Assembly: GCA_002687025.1 (NCBI GenBank)
Contig: NYZG01000212.1
Coordinates: 1 to 13,927, forward strand
From: Candidatus Poribacteria bacterium
GTDB lineage: Bacteria; Poribacteria; WGA-4E; GCA-2687025
Direction of reading: 5' to 3'
Length of the DNA stretch: 13,927 bases
A program made the position numbers and the translations under genes. Below the pieces are notes generated by a model. The model worked only from the letters and a program-made list of their open reading frames with translations, was not told where the DNA came from and made no database searches. Shown one piece after another: positions 1-6,510 of this stretch (its first letter is position 1; every line of letters starts with the position of its first letter).

Positions 1-1
1 C

Positions 2-676
2 CTCGCAGGATGCTTGACCGCGATGGGCGCCCGAATCGAGGGAGCAGGCACGCGGACCATCACGATCGAGGGCGTGGTTGAGCTGCACGGCGCCGACTAC
101 GCCCTGCCGCCCGACCGCATCGAGTCCGCGTCGTACATCCTGGCTGGGGCGATCACGCGTGGCGACATCCGCGTCCGCGGGGCGGAGAGACGTCACCTGG
201 GCGCGGTACTCGGCAAACTCACCGAGGCCGACATCTGGCTGGATTGGGAAGGCAAAGACGTCCGCGTCACCGTGCCGAACGGCATCCGGTCGGTGGATGT
301 CGACACGGACGTCTACCCCGGCTTCCCGACGGATGTGCAGGCCCAGTACATGGGCCTGATGTGCATGGCCCAGGGGACGGCCCGGATCGCGGAGAACATC
401 TTCACCGACCGGTTCATGCACGCCCTCGAGCTGCAGCGCATGGGCGCCGACATCCAGATCGACGCGAACGTCGCGACGGTGACGGGCGTCGACCGGCTGA
501 CGGGCGCGCCGGTGATGGCGTCCGACCTGCGGGCGGGCATGGTTCTGGTGCTGGCGGCGCTTGCGGCCGAAGGTGAAACGGTCGTCTCACGCGTGTACCA
601 TATCGATCGCGGCTACGAACGCATCGAGGAGAAACTGCGCGCCGTCGGCGCCGACATCCAACGCGTGAGCGACTGA
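2..676 (+). CDS. murA: UDP-N-acetylglucosamine 1-carboxyvinyltransferase, C-terminal part (5' cut by window edge)
   Basis: MurA transfers enolpyruvate from PEP to UDP-GlcNAc in the cytoplasm, the first committed step of peptidoglycan synthesis. The frame is open from base 2, so the gene starts upstream; 224 codons are visible, about half of the usual ~420. The fragment begins in the family's MGAxIEGAGT region. The segment YPGFPTDVQAQ carries the conserved aspartate (codon 332-334), equivalent to E. coli Asp305. Near the end are DLRAG (Arg at 530-532) and YHIDRGYERIEEKLRAVGA (Arg at 608-610), which match the two conserved arginines of the active site. The N-terminal lysine and the PEP-binding cysteine lie outside the window. 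The gene ends 24 bases before hisD, on the same strand, and probably shares its transcript. The identity is near certain. Confidence 0.96.
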   Translation, partial: LAGCLTAMGARIEGAGTRTITIEGVVELHGADYALPPDRIESASYILAGAITRGDIRVRGAERRHLGAVLGKLTEADIWLDWEGKDVRVTVPNGIRSVDVDTDVYPGFPTDVQAQYMGLMCMAQGTARIAENIFTDRFMHALELQRMGADIQIDANVATVTGVDRLTGAPVMASDLRAGMVLVLAALAAEGETVVSRVYHIDRGYERIEEKLRAVGADIQRVSD

Positions 677-700
677 CGCGACGCCAGGAGCGGACACGAC

Positions 701-1993
701 ATGATCCCCGTGATGCCCTACCCGAGCCCTGACGCGGACGCCTTCCTCCTGAAGATGGCGTCGCGGGGTCATGTCGAGGACGCCGCGATTCTCAGCACGG
801 TTCGCGACATCATCGGGCGGGTGCGGGCCGAGGGCGACGCGGCCGTCATCGAACTGACACGCCGTCTCGACTGCCCGGACGCCCAGGGATACTCGCTGCG
901 GGTGTCGGAGTCGGACATAGAGCGCGCCTACGCCCACGTGTCGGACGATCTCCTGGCGGCACTCCGTCTCGCGATCGAGAACGTGCGCGCCTTCCACGAG
1001 CATCAGCGCGAGACATCGTGGTTCGCGACGCGGCCGGACGGCGTGCTACTCGGGCAGATGGTGACTCCGTTGCGGCGCGTCGGGTTGGTGATCCCGGCCG
1101 CGCAAGCCCCGTTGGTCTCAACGCTCATGATGGCCGCGATCCCCGCGCGCGTCGCGGGCGTGCCGGAGCTCATCGCCACGGTGGCGCCGCGCCCGGACGG
1201 ACAGGTCGACCCGGTGATGCTCGTCGGCGCCCGCGAGTGCCATGTCGACGAGGTGTACGCCTGCGGAGGATCGCAAGCCGTCGCCGCGATGGCCTACGGC
1301 ACGGAGGCCATCGCCCGCGTGGACAAGGTTGTCGGGCCCGGGAACATGTACTCGCAGTTCGCCAAGCGCGAGGTGTTCGGCGTCGTCGATGTCGATAAGA
1401 TCGCCGGCCCCAGCGAGGTACTCGTCATCGCGGACGACGGGGCGAACGCGGCCTACATCGCCGCGGACATGATCTCGCAGGCGGAACACAGCGACGACTG
1501 CTCGGCCGTACTCCTCACGACATCCGCCTCGCTTGCCGACGCCGTCCGCGCGCAGCTTTCCGCGCAGGCCGCGGAGCTCCCGCGCCTGGACGTGATACGC
1601 GCGTCGCTGGACGCCTTCGGTGGCTGCCTGCTGGTCGACGATATCGACGCCGCGGTCGCCCTGGCAAACGAAATCGCGCCCGAGCACGCCGAAGTACACA
1701 CCCGCGAGCCGTATGAAGTCGCGATGCAGCTGCGCAACGTCGGCGGCATCTTCATCGGCGAGAACGCTCCCGAGGCGCTCGGCGACTACGCCGCCGGCCC
1801 CAACCACATCTTGCCCACGGGAGGGGCCGCGAGATTCTCCTCGGCGATGAGCGTGACGGATTTCCTGAAGCGGTCGAACCTGCTTGGTTACTCGCGTCGA
1901 GCGCTTGACGGCCTCACGGACGCAGTCGTAACATTGGCGCGCGCCGAGGGGCTGGCCGGACACGCGGCAGCAATGGAGATACGGCGCAAGTAG
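701..1993 (+). CDS. hisD: Histidinol dehydrogenase
   Basis: HisD is a zinc enzyme that oxidises L-histidinol to L-histidine in two NAD-dependent steps, ending histidine synthesis. The 430-residue length is typical. Expected residues are in place: zinc ligands Gln260 and His263 (MISQAEHS), Asp362 (GDYAAGPNH) and His421, and the catalytic pair Glu328-His329 (APEHAEV). VGPGN (211-215) and SAMSVTDFLKRSN are also family signatures. One oddity: the loop that usually reads PGG (E. coli YIPGGSAPL) is IPAAQAPL here, with alanines at 133-134. The ATG at 701 is preceded by AGGAG at 686-690, a 10-base spacing; an in-frame ATG lies four codons later. It follows murA closely and precedes hisC by 24 bases, so it is probably co-transcribed with both. 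Confidence 0.97.
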   Translation: MIPVMPYPSPDADAFLLKMASRGHVEDAAILSTVRDIIGRVRAEGDAAVIELTRRLDCPDAQGYSLRVSESDIERAYAHVSDDLLAALRLAIENVRAFHEHQRETSWFATRPDGVLLGQMVTPLRRVGLVIPAAQAPLVSTLMMAAIPARVAGVPELIATVAPRPDGQVDPVMLVGARECHVDEVYACGGSQAVAAMAYGTEAIARVDKVVGPGNMYSQFAKREVFGVVDVDKIAGPSEVLVIADDGANAAYIAADMISQAEHSDDCSAVLLTTSASLADAVRAQLSAQAAELPRLDVIRASLDAFGGCLLVDDIDAAVALANEIAPEHAEVHTREPYEVAMQLRNVGGIFIGENAPEALGDYAAGPNHILPTGGAARFSSAMSVTDFLKRSNLLGYSRRALDGLTDAVVTLARAEGLAGHAAAMEIRRK

Positions 1994-2017
1994 ACCTCAT
2001 AGAGGACTTGCCCTCTC

Positions 2018-3124
2018 TTGCCAACCGACGATGTCGACCCGCAAGCGCGGCGCCTCTCACGATCCTTCCTGCGTGACGGCCTCGCGGATGTCGAGCCGTA
2101 TCACGTAGAGCCGCATCGCCACCGCGTGAAGCTCGACGCCAACGAGAGCCCCTACGACGCCCCGCCCGACCTGAAGGCCGAGATAGCCGGCGCGTTCGCC
2201 GACACGCGATGGAACCGATACCCCGACCCCCGAGCCGAACGACTGCGGCTGGCTCTCGCGGACAGGCTTGGCGTGCCTATCGGGTGCGTCGGCGTGGGGA
2301 ACGGCTCCGACGAGATCATTGCGGCGCTGATCCACGCTCTCGGCAGGACGGACGCCCGTGTCGTCGCTCCTGAGCCAACCTTCTCGATGTACGGCATCCT
2401 CGCGCGAGCCGCGGGCGTCGAATACCATGGCGCGCCGCTGACGTCGGACTTCGAGCTGGACTCCGACGCCTTGCACGCGGCGCTACGACCGGGCGGGACG
2501 AAGATCGTCTTCATCAGCTACCCGAACAACCCGACTGGCGCGTGTTGGGACCGGGACACGATCGCGAACCTACTCGACGTCCCGGGCGTTCTACTGGTGT
2601 TGGACGAGGCCTACTACGAATACTCCGGGATGACGTTCCTGCCGGAGCTGGCCACGCGGGGCAACCTCATCGTGCTGCGCACGTTCTCCAAGGCGTTCGG
2701 GCTGGCGTCGCTGCGCGTCGGCTACATGGTCGCTGACCCGGAGTGGGTCGACGTCGTCGACCGTGTGCGGCTGCCATACAATGTCAATGCCCTCTCGCAG
2801 GTCGCCGCCCTGACGATACTCGCGCATGACGACCGCGTCGCGGAGCATCTTCGCTGGGTGATGGAGGAGCGCGACCGCGTACTGGCCGCCCTGGACGAGG
2901 CGGAGGGCATCGAGACGTTCCCAACGGATGCGAACTTCGTTCTGTTCCGTCCACGGGAAGGCGCCGACGCCGTGTTCAACAGACTGCTGCAGGCGGGCGT
3001 GCTGATCCGCAACCTGGATCGCCCGGGTCTGCTGCGGAACTGTCTCCGCGTGACGATCGGCACGCCAACGGAGAACACCGCGTTCCTCGCGGGCCTACTG
3101 GGCGAGCCGGCCGCGGTGGCGTAG
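2018..3124 (+). CDS. hisC: Histidinol-phosphate aminotransferase
   Basis: HisC is a PLP-dependent fold-type I aminotransferase converting imidazole-acetol phosphate plus glutamate to histidinol phosphate. At 368 residues it has normal length. Landmarks in order: LDANESPYD (39-47), the cofactor-phosphate turn GNGSDEI (94-100), YPNNPTG (168-174) with Asn170, DEAYYEYSG with Asp196 for the PLP nitrogen, SKAFGLASLRVGY with the Schiff-base Lys225 and Arg233, and NCLRVTIG with substrate-carboxylate Arg344. The start is TTG at 2018, with AGAGG at 2001-2005 upstream. No in-frame ATG lies between there and the conserved N-terminal motif, so an unusual start is needed; a GTG just before LDANES would leave the protein too short. 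It sits between hisD and the small membrane protein. Confidence 0.95.
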   Translation: MPTDDVDPQARRLSRSFLRDGLADVEPYHVEPHRHRVKLDANESPYDAPPDLKAEIAGAFADTRWNRYPDPRAERLRLALADRLGVPIGCVGVGNGSDEIIAALIHALGRTDARVVAPEPTFSMYGILARAAGVEYHGAPLTSDFELDSDALHAALRPGGTKIVFISYPNNPTGACWDRDTIANLLDVPGVLLVLDEAYYEYSGMTFLPELATRGNLIVLRTFSKAFGLASLRVGYMVADPEWVDVVDRVRLPYNVNALSQVAALTILAHDDRVAEHLRWVMEERDRVLAALDEAEGIETFPTDANFVLFRPREGADAVFNRLLQAGVLIRNLDRPGLLRNCLRVTIGTPTENTAFLAGLLGEPAAVA

Positions 3125-3143
3125 CGGCGAAAGGGGGAGAGCG

Positions 3144-3608
3144 ATGGTGCGGCTGCAGCGACTGCGCGGCCTCGACCCCGACCTGAAACGAAGCGATCTG
3201 CCATTCTACCTTCGAGGCCGCTGGCTCGCCGTCCAGGCGGCGGTCGCGATCGTCGCGAATTTCCTGTGGGCGTTGTTCACGATCCAGAACCGCGCCAACT
3301 ACCCGATTTACCTGAAGCTGAGCGTGACGGTCTTCGTCACGGCGACGAGCGTCGGTTACCTCTTCGCCCGTCTCGGGAGCCGGTTCCTCGGGGTATCATT
3401 GCTGAGGATTCGGCAGGGGGCCGAGCACGCGCTCGATTCGCGACTCGGCAAGGCGACGCTCGGAAGCGGGCTTGCCGTGGTGGCGCTCCCCCAGATCGTG
3501 AACGTCTTCATCGCTGGGGAGCTGCTGATCCCGGTTCCGTTCTACAGCGGCGCCGTCGTGGGAATGGCGCTGTCCTTCTTCCTGTGGGCGATGGGCCTTC
3601 CCCGCTGA
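3144..3608 (+). CDS. Small multi-pass membrane protein of unknown function inside the his cluster
   Basis: I do not recognise a family. The 154-residue product has a basic, hydrophilic N-terminus (about 1-25) and then four hydrophobic stretches long enough to cross the membrane: roughly 27-47, 54-76, 104-127 and 132-151. A charged loop rich in Arg, Gln and Glu (about 82-100, around RIRQGAEHALDSR) separates helices two and three. No catalytic motif or signal peptidase site is evident. The ATG at 3144 has a strong GGGGGAG-like ribosome-binding site just upstream (3132-3138). It lies 19 bases after hisC and 37 before hisB on the same strand, so it is almost certainly co-transcribed with them. 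The context could suggest a transport or membrane role tied to the operon, but may be incidental. The gene is convincing; the function is open. Confidence 0.85.
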   Translation: MVRLQRLRGLDPDLKRSDLPFYLRGRWLAVQAAVAIVANFLWALFTIQNRANYPIYLKLSVTVFVTATSVGYLFARLGSRFLGVSLLRIRQGAEHALDSRLGKATLGSGLAVVALPQIVNVFIAGELLIPVPFYSGAVVGMALSFFLWAMGLPR

Positions 3609-3645
3609 CGACGACGACCATTCGCAACCTGGAAAGTGGTGACAC

Positions 3646-4233
3646 GTGGCTCGCACAGGCGAAATCGCCCGGAAGACCGGCGAAACGGACATCACGCTCA
3701 CACTCGATCTCGACGGCAGCGGCGCGGGAGACGTGTCGACGGGCGTCGGCTTCCTCGACCATATGCTCGATCTGTTCGGCAAGCACGGCTTCTTCGACCT
3801 GTCCGTCGCGGGGACGGGCGACACGCACGTGGATTTCCACCACACCGTCGAGGATGTCGGCATCTGCTTGGGTCAGGCCGTCGACAAGGCGCTGGGAGAC
3901 AAGGCGGGCATCCGACGCTTCGGCGGCGAGACCGTGCCCATGTACGAGGCCATCGCGACGGTGAACCTCGACCTCTGCGGACGTCCGTACATCGCGTGGA
4001 ACACGCCCCTCGACGGTGGCAAGATCGGCGACTTCGACGCGGAGCTCGCCGAGGAGTTCTTCCACGGCTTCGTCAACAACGCCGGCGCCACGTTGCACGT
4101 GAACGTGCCGTACGGCGTCAATCGCCACCACATCGTAGAGGCGGTGTTCAAGGCGTTCGGCCGAGCCCTGAACCAGGCCACGCGGATCGACGAGCGCGTC
4201 GTGGGAGTGCTGTCCACCAAGGGGAGCCTGTAG
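3646..4233 (+). CDS. hisB: Imidazoleglycerol-phosphate dehydratase (monofunctional)
   Basis: HisB removes water from imidazole-glycerol phosphate to give imidazole-acetol phosphate, the substrate of HisC. The 195 residues match the monofunctional enzyme; there is no N-terminal histidinol-phosphatase domain as in E. coli. The two internal repeats of the family are visible: GVGFLDHMLDLFGKHG with His39 and His47, then DFHHTVEDVG with His65, His66 and Glu69, and in the second half His140, His151 and NRHHIVEAVFKAFGRAL with His161, His162 and Glu165. These histidines and glutamates hold the two manganese ions. The start is GTG at 3646, with only a modest GGAAAG upstream (3631-3636); starting there gives the normal N-terminus (ARTGEIARKTGETDI). 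Its stop codon TAG shares its last base with the hisH start (TAGTG), which suggests translational coupling. Confidence 0.97.
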   Translation: MARTGEIARKTGETDITLTLDLDGSGAGDVSTGVGFLDHMLDLFGKHGFFDLSVAGTGDTHVDFHHTVEDVGICLGQAVDKALGDKAGIRRFGGETVPMYEAIATVNLDLCGRPYIAWNTPLDGGKIGDFDAELAEEFFHGFVNNAGATLHVNVPYGVNRHHIVEAVFKAFGRALNQATRIDERVVGVLSTKGSL

Positions 4234-4838
4234 TGATCGCGATCATCGATTACGGCATGGGCAACCTGCGGAGCGTCACCAAGGCGCTGGAGTACGTCGG
4301 CGCGGAACCGACCGTGACCTCGGACCCGAACGTCGTCGCCAACGCGGACGCCGTCGTGCTGCCCGGCCAGGGCGCGTTCGGCGCGGCCATGCAGCGACTG
4401 GACGCCGCGGGCATGACCGATGCCGTCAGGGACTCCGTCGCCGCGGGCAAGCCATACCTCGGCATCTGCCTGGGGCTGCAGGTGCTGTTCCAGTCGAGCG
4501 AGGAGGCGCCGGACGCGCGCGGGTTCGGCCTGCTTGCGGGGACGGTCGACCGGTTCGAGCCGGGCCTCAAAGTGCCGCACATGGGCTGGAACCAGCTCGT
4601 CCACAGGAAGCCGACCCCCCACTTCCGAACGCTTGACGACGACGACTACCTGTACTTCGTCCACTCCTACTACGTCGCGCCACGCGATCCTGAAGTGATC
4701 GCGGCGGAGACCGACTACGGCGTGCGCTTCACCTCGGCGATCCACGCGGACAACATGTGCGCCATGCAGTTCCACCCTGAGAAGAGCCAACGCGTCGGCC
4801 TGGGCATCCTAGAGGCGTTCACGGAGATGACGCGGTGA
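4233..4838 (+). CDS. hisH: Imidazole glycerol phosphate synthase, glutaminase subunit
   Basis: HisH hydrolyses glutamine and channels ammonia to the cyclase HisF, which forms imidazole-glycerol phosphate and AICAR. The 201-residue class I amidotransferase starts IAIIDYGMGNLRSV, has the oxyanion-strand motif PGQGAFG (44-50), the nucleophile elbow YLGICLGLQVLF with Cys79, GWNQL, and FHPEKSQ with His181 and Glu183, completing the Cys-His-Glu triad. The start is GTG at 4233 with GGGGAG at 4221-4226. The same frame stays open for about 600 bases upstream, but that part lies opposite the certain hisB frame and is not HisH-like. It overlaps hisB by one base and the GNAT gene by four (GTGA). Its obligate partner HisF is not in this window, so it must lie elsewhere. 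Confidence 0.97.
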   Translation: MIAIIDYGMGNLRSVTKALEYVGAEPTVTSDPNVVANADAVVLPGQGAFGAAMQRLDAAGMTDAVRDSVAAGKPYLGICLGLQVLFQSSEEAPDARGFGLLAGTVDRFEPGLKVPHMGWNQLVHRKPTPHFRTLDDDDYLYFVHSYYVAPRDPEVIAAETDYGVRFTSAIHADNMCAMQFHPEKSQRVGLGILEAFTEMTR

Positions 4839-5326
4839 CCGCGCCCGACTACGCGATCCGGCCATACCGCGACACGGACCTCGGCGCCCTCAAGGCCATC
4901 ACCGTGATCTGCTTCGAGAACGTGTCCATCGACGCCAACATCGAGCGCAAGTTCGGCCGCGTCGGCGAGCACGACTGGAAGTGGCGCAAAGCACGGCACA
5001 TCGACGACGACGCGCTCGCGCATCCCGAGGGCATCTTCGTCGCCGAGGTCGACGCGCGCGTGGTGGGCTACATCACCTCACGCGCGGACGCGGAGTCGCG
5101 CGTCGGCTGGATTCCCAACCTGTCGGTCCTGCCGGAGACGCAGGGCCGGGGCATCGGGCGGGCGCTGATGGAGCGCTGCCTGAGCTACCTGCGGGACGCC
5201 GGCATGAAGCTCGCGAAGATCGAGACGCTGATGCAGAACGACGTCGGCTCGACGTTCTACCCGAGCGTTGGATTCCAGGAAGTCGCACGGCAGATCCACT
5301 ACGCCATGCCGCTTACCGACGACTGA
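4835..5326 (+). CDS. GNAT-family N-acetyltransferase
   Basis: A single-domain GNAT enzyme of 163 residues, expected to move an acetyl group from acetyl-CoA to an amine; the substrate is unknown. It opens with the usual YAIRPYRDTDLGALKAI strand and helix. The acetyl-CoA pyrophosphate loop QGRGIG (103-108) follows the strand IPNLSVLPE and precedes the helix ALMERCLSYL. Near the C-terminus, IETLMQNDVGSTFYPSVGF is the family's last strand region with the conserved F/Y-x-x-x-GF ending. The start is GTG at 4835, with GGAG at 4823-4826; it overlaps the hisH stop by four bases, so it is translationally coupled to the his genes. In many murA-his clusters hisA follows hisH, so this gene occupies that place. 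The last 28 bases overlap the end of the convergent kinase gene. Confidence 0.9.
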   Translation: MTAPDYAIRPYRDTDLGALKAITVICFENVSIDANIERKFGRVGEHDWKWRKARHIDDDALAHPEGIFVAEVDARVVGYITSRADAESRVGWIPNLSVLPETQGRGIGRALMERCLSYLRDAGMKLAKIETLMQNDVGSTFYPSVGFQEVARQIHYAMPLTDD

Positions 5327-6351
5327 ACCTCCCGCTCCCCCGTCCACGTCAGAAGCCCGGACTGAGCGATGTCATAGCGCAACGTCTGAGCGCCCGCGGC
5401 TTCGAGCGCAGCTGACAGCGGCCCCTCGGCGCCATCCTCCGCGACGAACGCGAGGCATCCGCCGCCTCCCGCTCCGCACGCCTTCATACCCAGCGCGCCG
5501 TTCCGCCGGCCGAGCGCCGCGAGCGTCTCGATCTCCTCGGTGGTGATGCCGGGATAGAGCGCCTTCTGACACTCCCAATTCGCCGCGACACAGCGCGCCA
5601 GCTCCGGCATCGAACCAGCGACGAACGCGTCCCGCGCACCGTGCGCGATGGAGGCAATCTCGCGCAGAGCGCCAAGGAGGCCCGCTTCCCGCGCCTCGAA
5701 GCGCCCGACGACGTGCGCGTGCAGGTCGCCGGAGAGACGCGACTGCCCGGTGTATACCAGGACCACGCGTCGGCGCAGTTCGGCGAGCTCCTCGGCCGCC
5801 CGATGAATGCGCGTCGTCGTCACGTCGGGGCCCTGGAACGTCATGAACTGCACGCCCCCGAGCGTGGACGCGTACTGATCCTGCTTACCGGACAGGTTCC
5901 CCAGCTCGTCGGTTTCGAGCGCGACGGCCGTCTCGGCGATGCTTCTGTCGTCGTCGGTCACGCCATTCGCAGAGCCCAACGCGCCGACCAGGGCGACGCC
6001 CATCGCCGCCGACGTCCCCAGACCGCTGCCCGGCGGCGCCTCGCTGCGACTCACGATCGACACGGCGCGGCCCACCGGCCGCCGACGCAGCGCCGCCCTG
6101 ACCAGGCCGAAAGGGCCCGCGAGCGCGCCGTCGTCACCCGCGCGGTCGACTGGCATGTCGGTGGCGTCGTCGAAGTCCAGCGACCGGAGCGCGATGCGAT
6201 CACCCGCGGCGTCCTCGACGCGTACATGGGAGTAGAGCGTGATGGCGTAATTCAGGACGGCGCCGGGGACTTCCTCGGCGAAGCGCGCGACATCGGTCCA
6301 CCCGCCGGCGAGGTCGATGCGCGTGGGTGTCCGGGCATGATGGATCGACAT
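5299..6351 (-). CDS. GHMP-family sugar kinase, HddA/fucokinase-like
   Basis: An ATP-dependent small-molecule kinase of the GHMP superfamily, 350 residues from the chosen start. Motif 1 is TPTRIDLAGGWTD (8-20), typical of the branch that includes D-glycero-D-manno-heptose 7-phosphate kinase and fucose-kinase domains. Motif 2, the ATP-binding loop, is PPGSGLGTSAA (106-116). GKQDQYASTLGG (155-166) holds the likely catalytic Asp158, and motif 3, KACGAGGGG (290-298), closes the active site. The frame is open another 45 codons upstream, but the ATG at 6351 has GAGG at 6357-6360 and gives the family's usual N-terminus. No gmhA, gmhB or nucleotidyltransferase gene is nearby, so the substrate (heptose phosphate, fucose or another sugar) is undecided. 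It runs opposite to its neighbours and is divergent from the secreted-protein gene. Confidence 0.9.
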   Translation of the reverse strand: MSIHHARTPTRIDLAGGWTDVARFAEEVPGAVLNYAITLYSHVRVEDAAGDRIALRSLDFDDATDMPVDRAGDDGALAGPFGLVRAALRRRPVGRAVSIVSRSEAPPGSGLGTSAAMGVALVGALGSANGVTDDDRSIAETAVALETDELGNLSGKQDQYASTLGGVQFMTFQGPDVTTTRIHRAAEELAELRRRVVLVYTGQSRLSGDLHAHVVGRFEAREAGLLGALREIASIAHGARDAFVAGSMPELARCVAANWECQKALYPGITTEEIETLAALGRRNGALGMKACGAGGGGCLAFVAEDGAEGPLSAALEAAGAQTLRYDIAQSGLLTWTGEREVQSSVSGMA

Positions 6352-6356
6352 GCGTG

Positions 6357-6360
6357 CCTC
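6357..6360 (-). promoter_or_regulatory. Ribosome-binding site deciding the kinase start
   Basis: On the minus strand GAGG lies five bases before the ATG whose first base is 6351. The next in-frame ATG upstream (first base 6381) has AGG directly abutting it and no usable spacing. This supports the 350-residue product over the longer forms. Confidence 0.6.
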
Positions 6361-6421
6361 GGGGAGCGTAGGGGTGTCCATCCTACCGACGTGGGAGCGG
6401 CCGGGCAACCGCGGCCCGAGG

Positions 6422-6453
6422 TCGGCCGCGACAACTGGCCGTTGCGCGGCCGA
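6422..6453. repeat. Imperfect palindrome (13-bp stem with one bulge) in the divergent intergenic region
   Basis: The left arm TCGGCCGCG at 6422-6430 and the right arm CGCGGCCGA at 6445-6453 are perfect reverse complements. Inside them CAAC (6432-6435) pairs with GTTG (6441-6444) around the five-base loop TGGCC; only A6431 is unpaired. The result is a 13-bp stem with one bulge. A further copy, CGCGGCC at 6410-6416, can pair instead with the left arm (GGCCGCG, 6424-6430), so two mutually exclusive hairpins are possible. No T-run follows on either strand, which argues against a simple terminator. It sits in the 159-bp gap between the kinase and the secreted-protein gene, so a shared operator, an attenuator-like switch or a dispersed repeat are the main options. 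Confidence 0.65.
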
Positions 6454-6498
6454 ACAGGGCGTCATACGCTGCGCGCCGAGACACACACTTTCTGTGGT

Positions 6499-6503
6499 GG
6501 AGG
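6499..6503 (+). promoter_or_regulatory. Ribosome-binding site deciding the GTG start of the secreted protein
   Basis: GGAGG lies seven bases before GTG at 6511. The reading frame continues open far upstream, over the kinase gene on the other strand, so this site and the signal peptide that follows fix the true start. Confidence 0.75.
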
Positions 6504-6510
6504 CGGGCCT

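Noticed and set aside
1118..1963. 281-codon open frame on the minus strand inside hisD
   Set aside because: It lies wholly opposite a certain gene, has no recognisable motif, and is the kind of shadow frame expected in GC-rich coding DNA.
3636..4232. Long N-terminal extension of the hisH frame (a 400-codon open frame)
   Set aside because: The extension reads hisB out of frame and is Arg/Gly-rich nonsense; the GTG at 4233 with its ribosome-binding site gives a normal HisH.
3873..4790. 305-codon minus-strand open frame across hisB and hisH
   Set aside because: Spans two certain plus-strand genes, repeats no known family, and has a composition typical of antisense shadow.
6442..6470. Possible promoter TTGCGC-17 bp-TACGCT before the secreted-protein gene
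   Set aside because: Only three of six matches in each box, and its -35 overlaps the palindrome arm; too weak to list.
5641..6510. 290-codon upstream extension of the secreted-protein frame
   Set aside because: It is antisense to the kinase; the GTG at 6511 has GGAGG and is followed at once by a signal peptide, which must be N-terminal.
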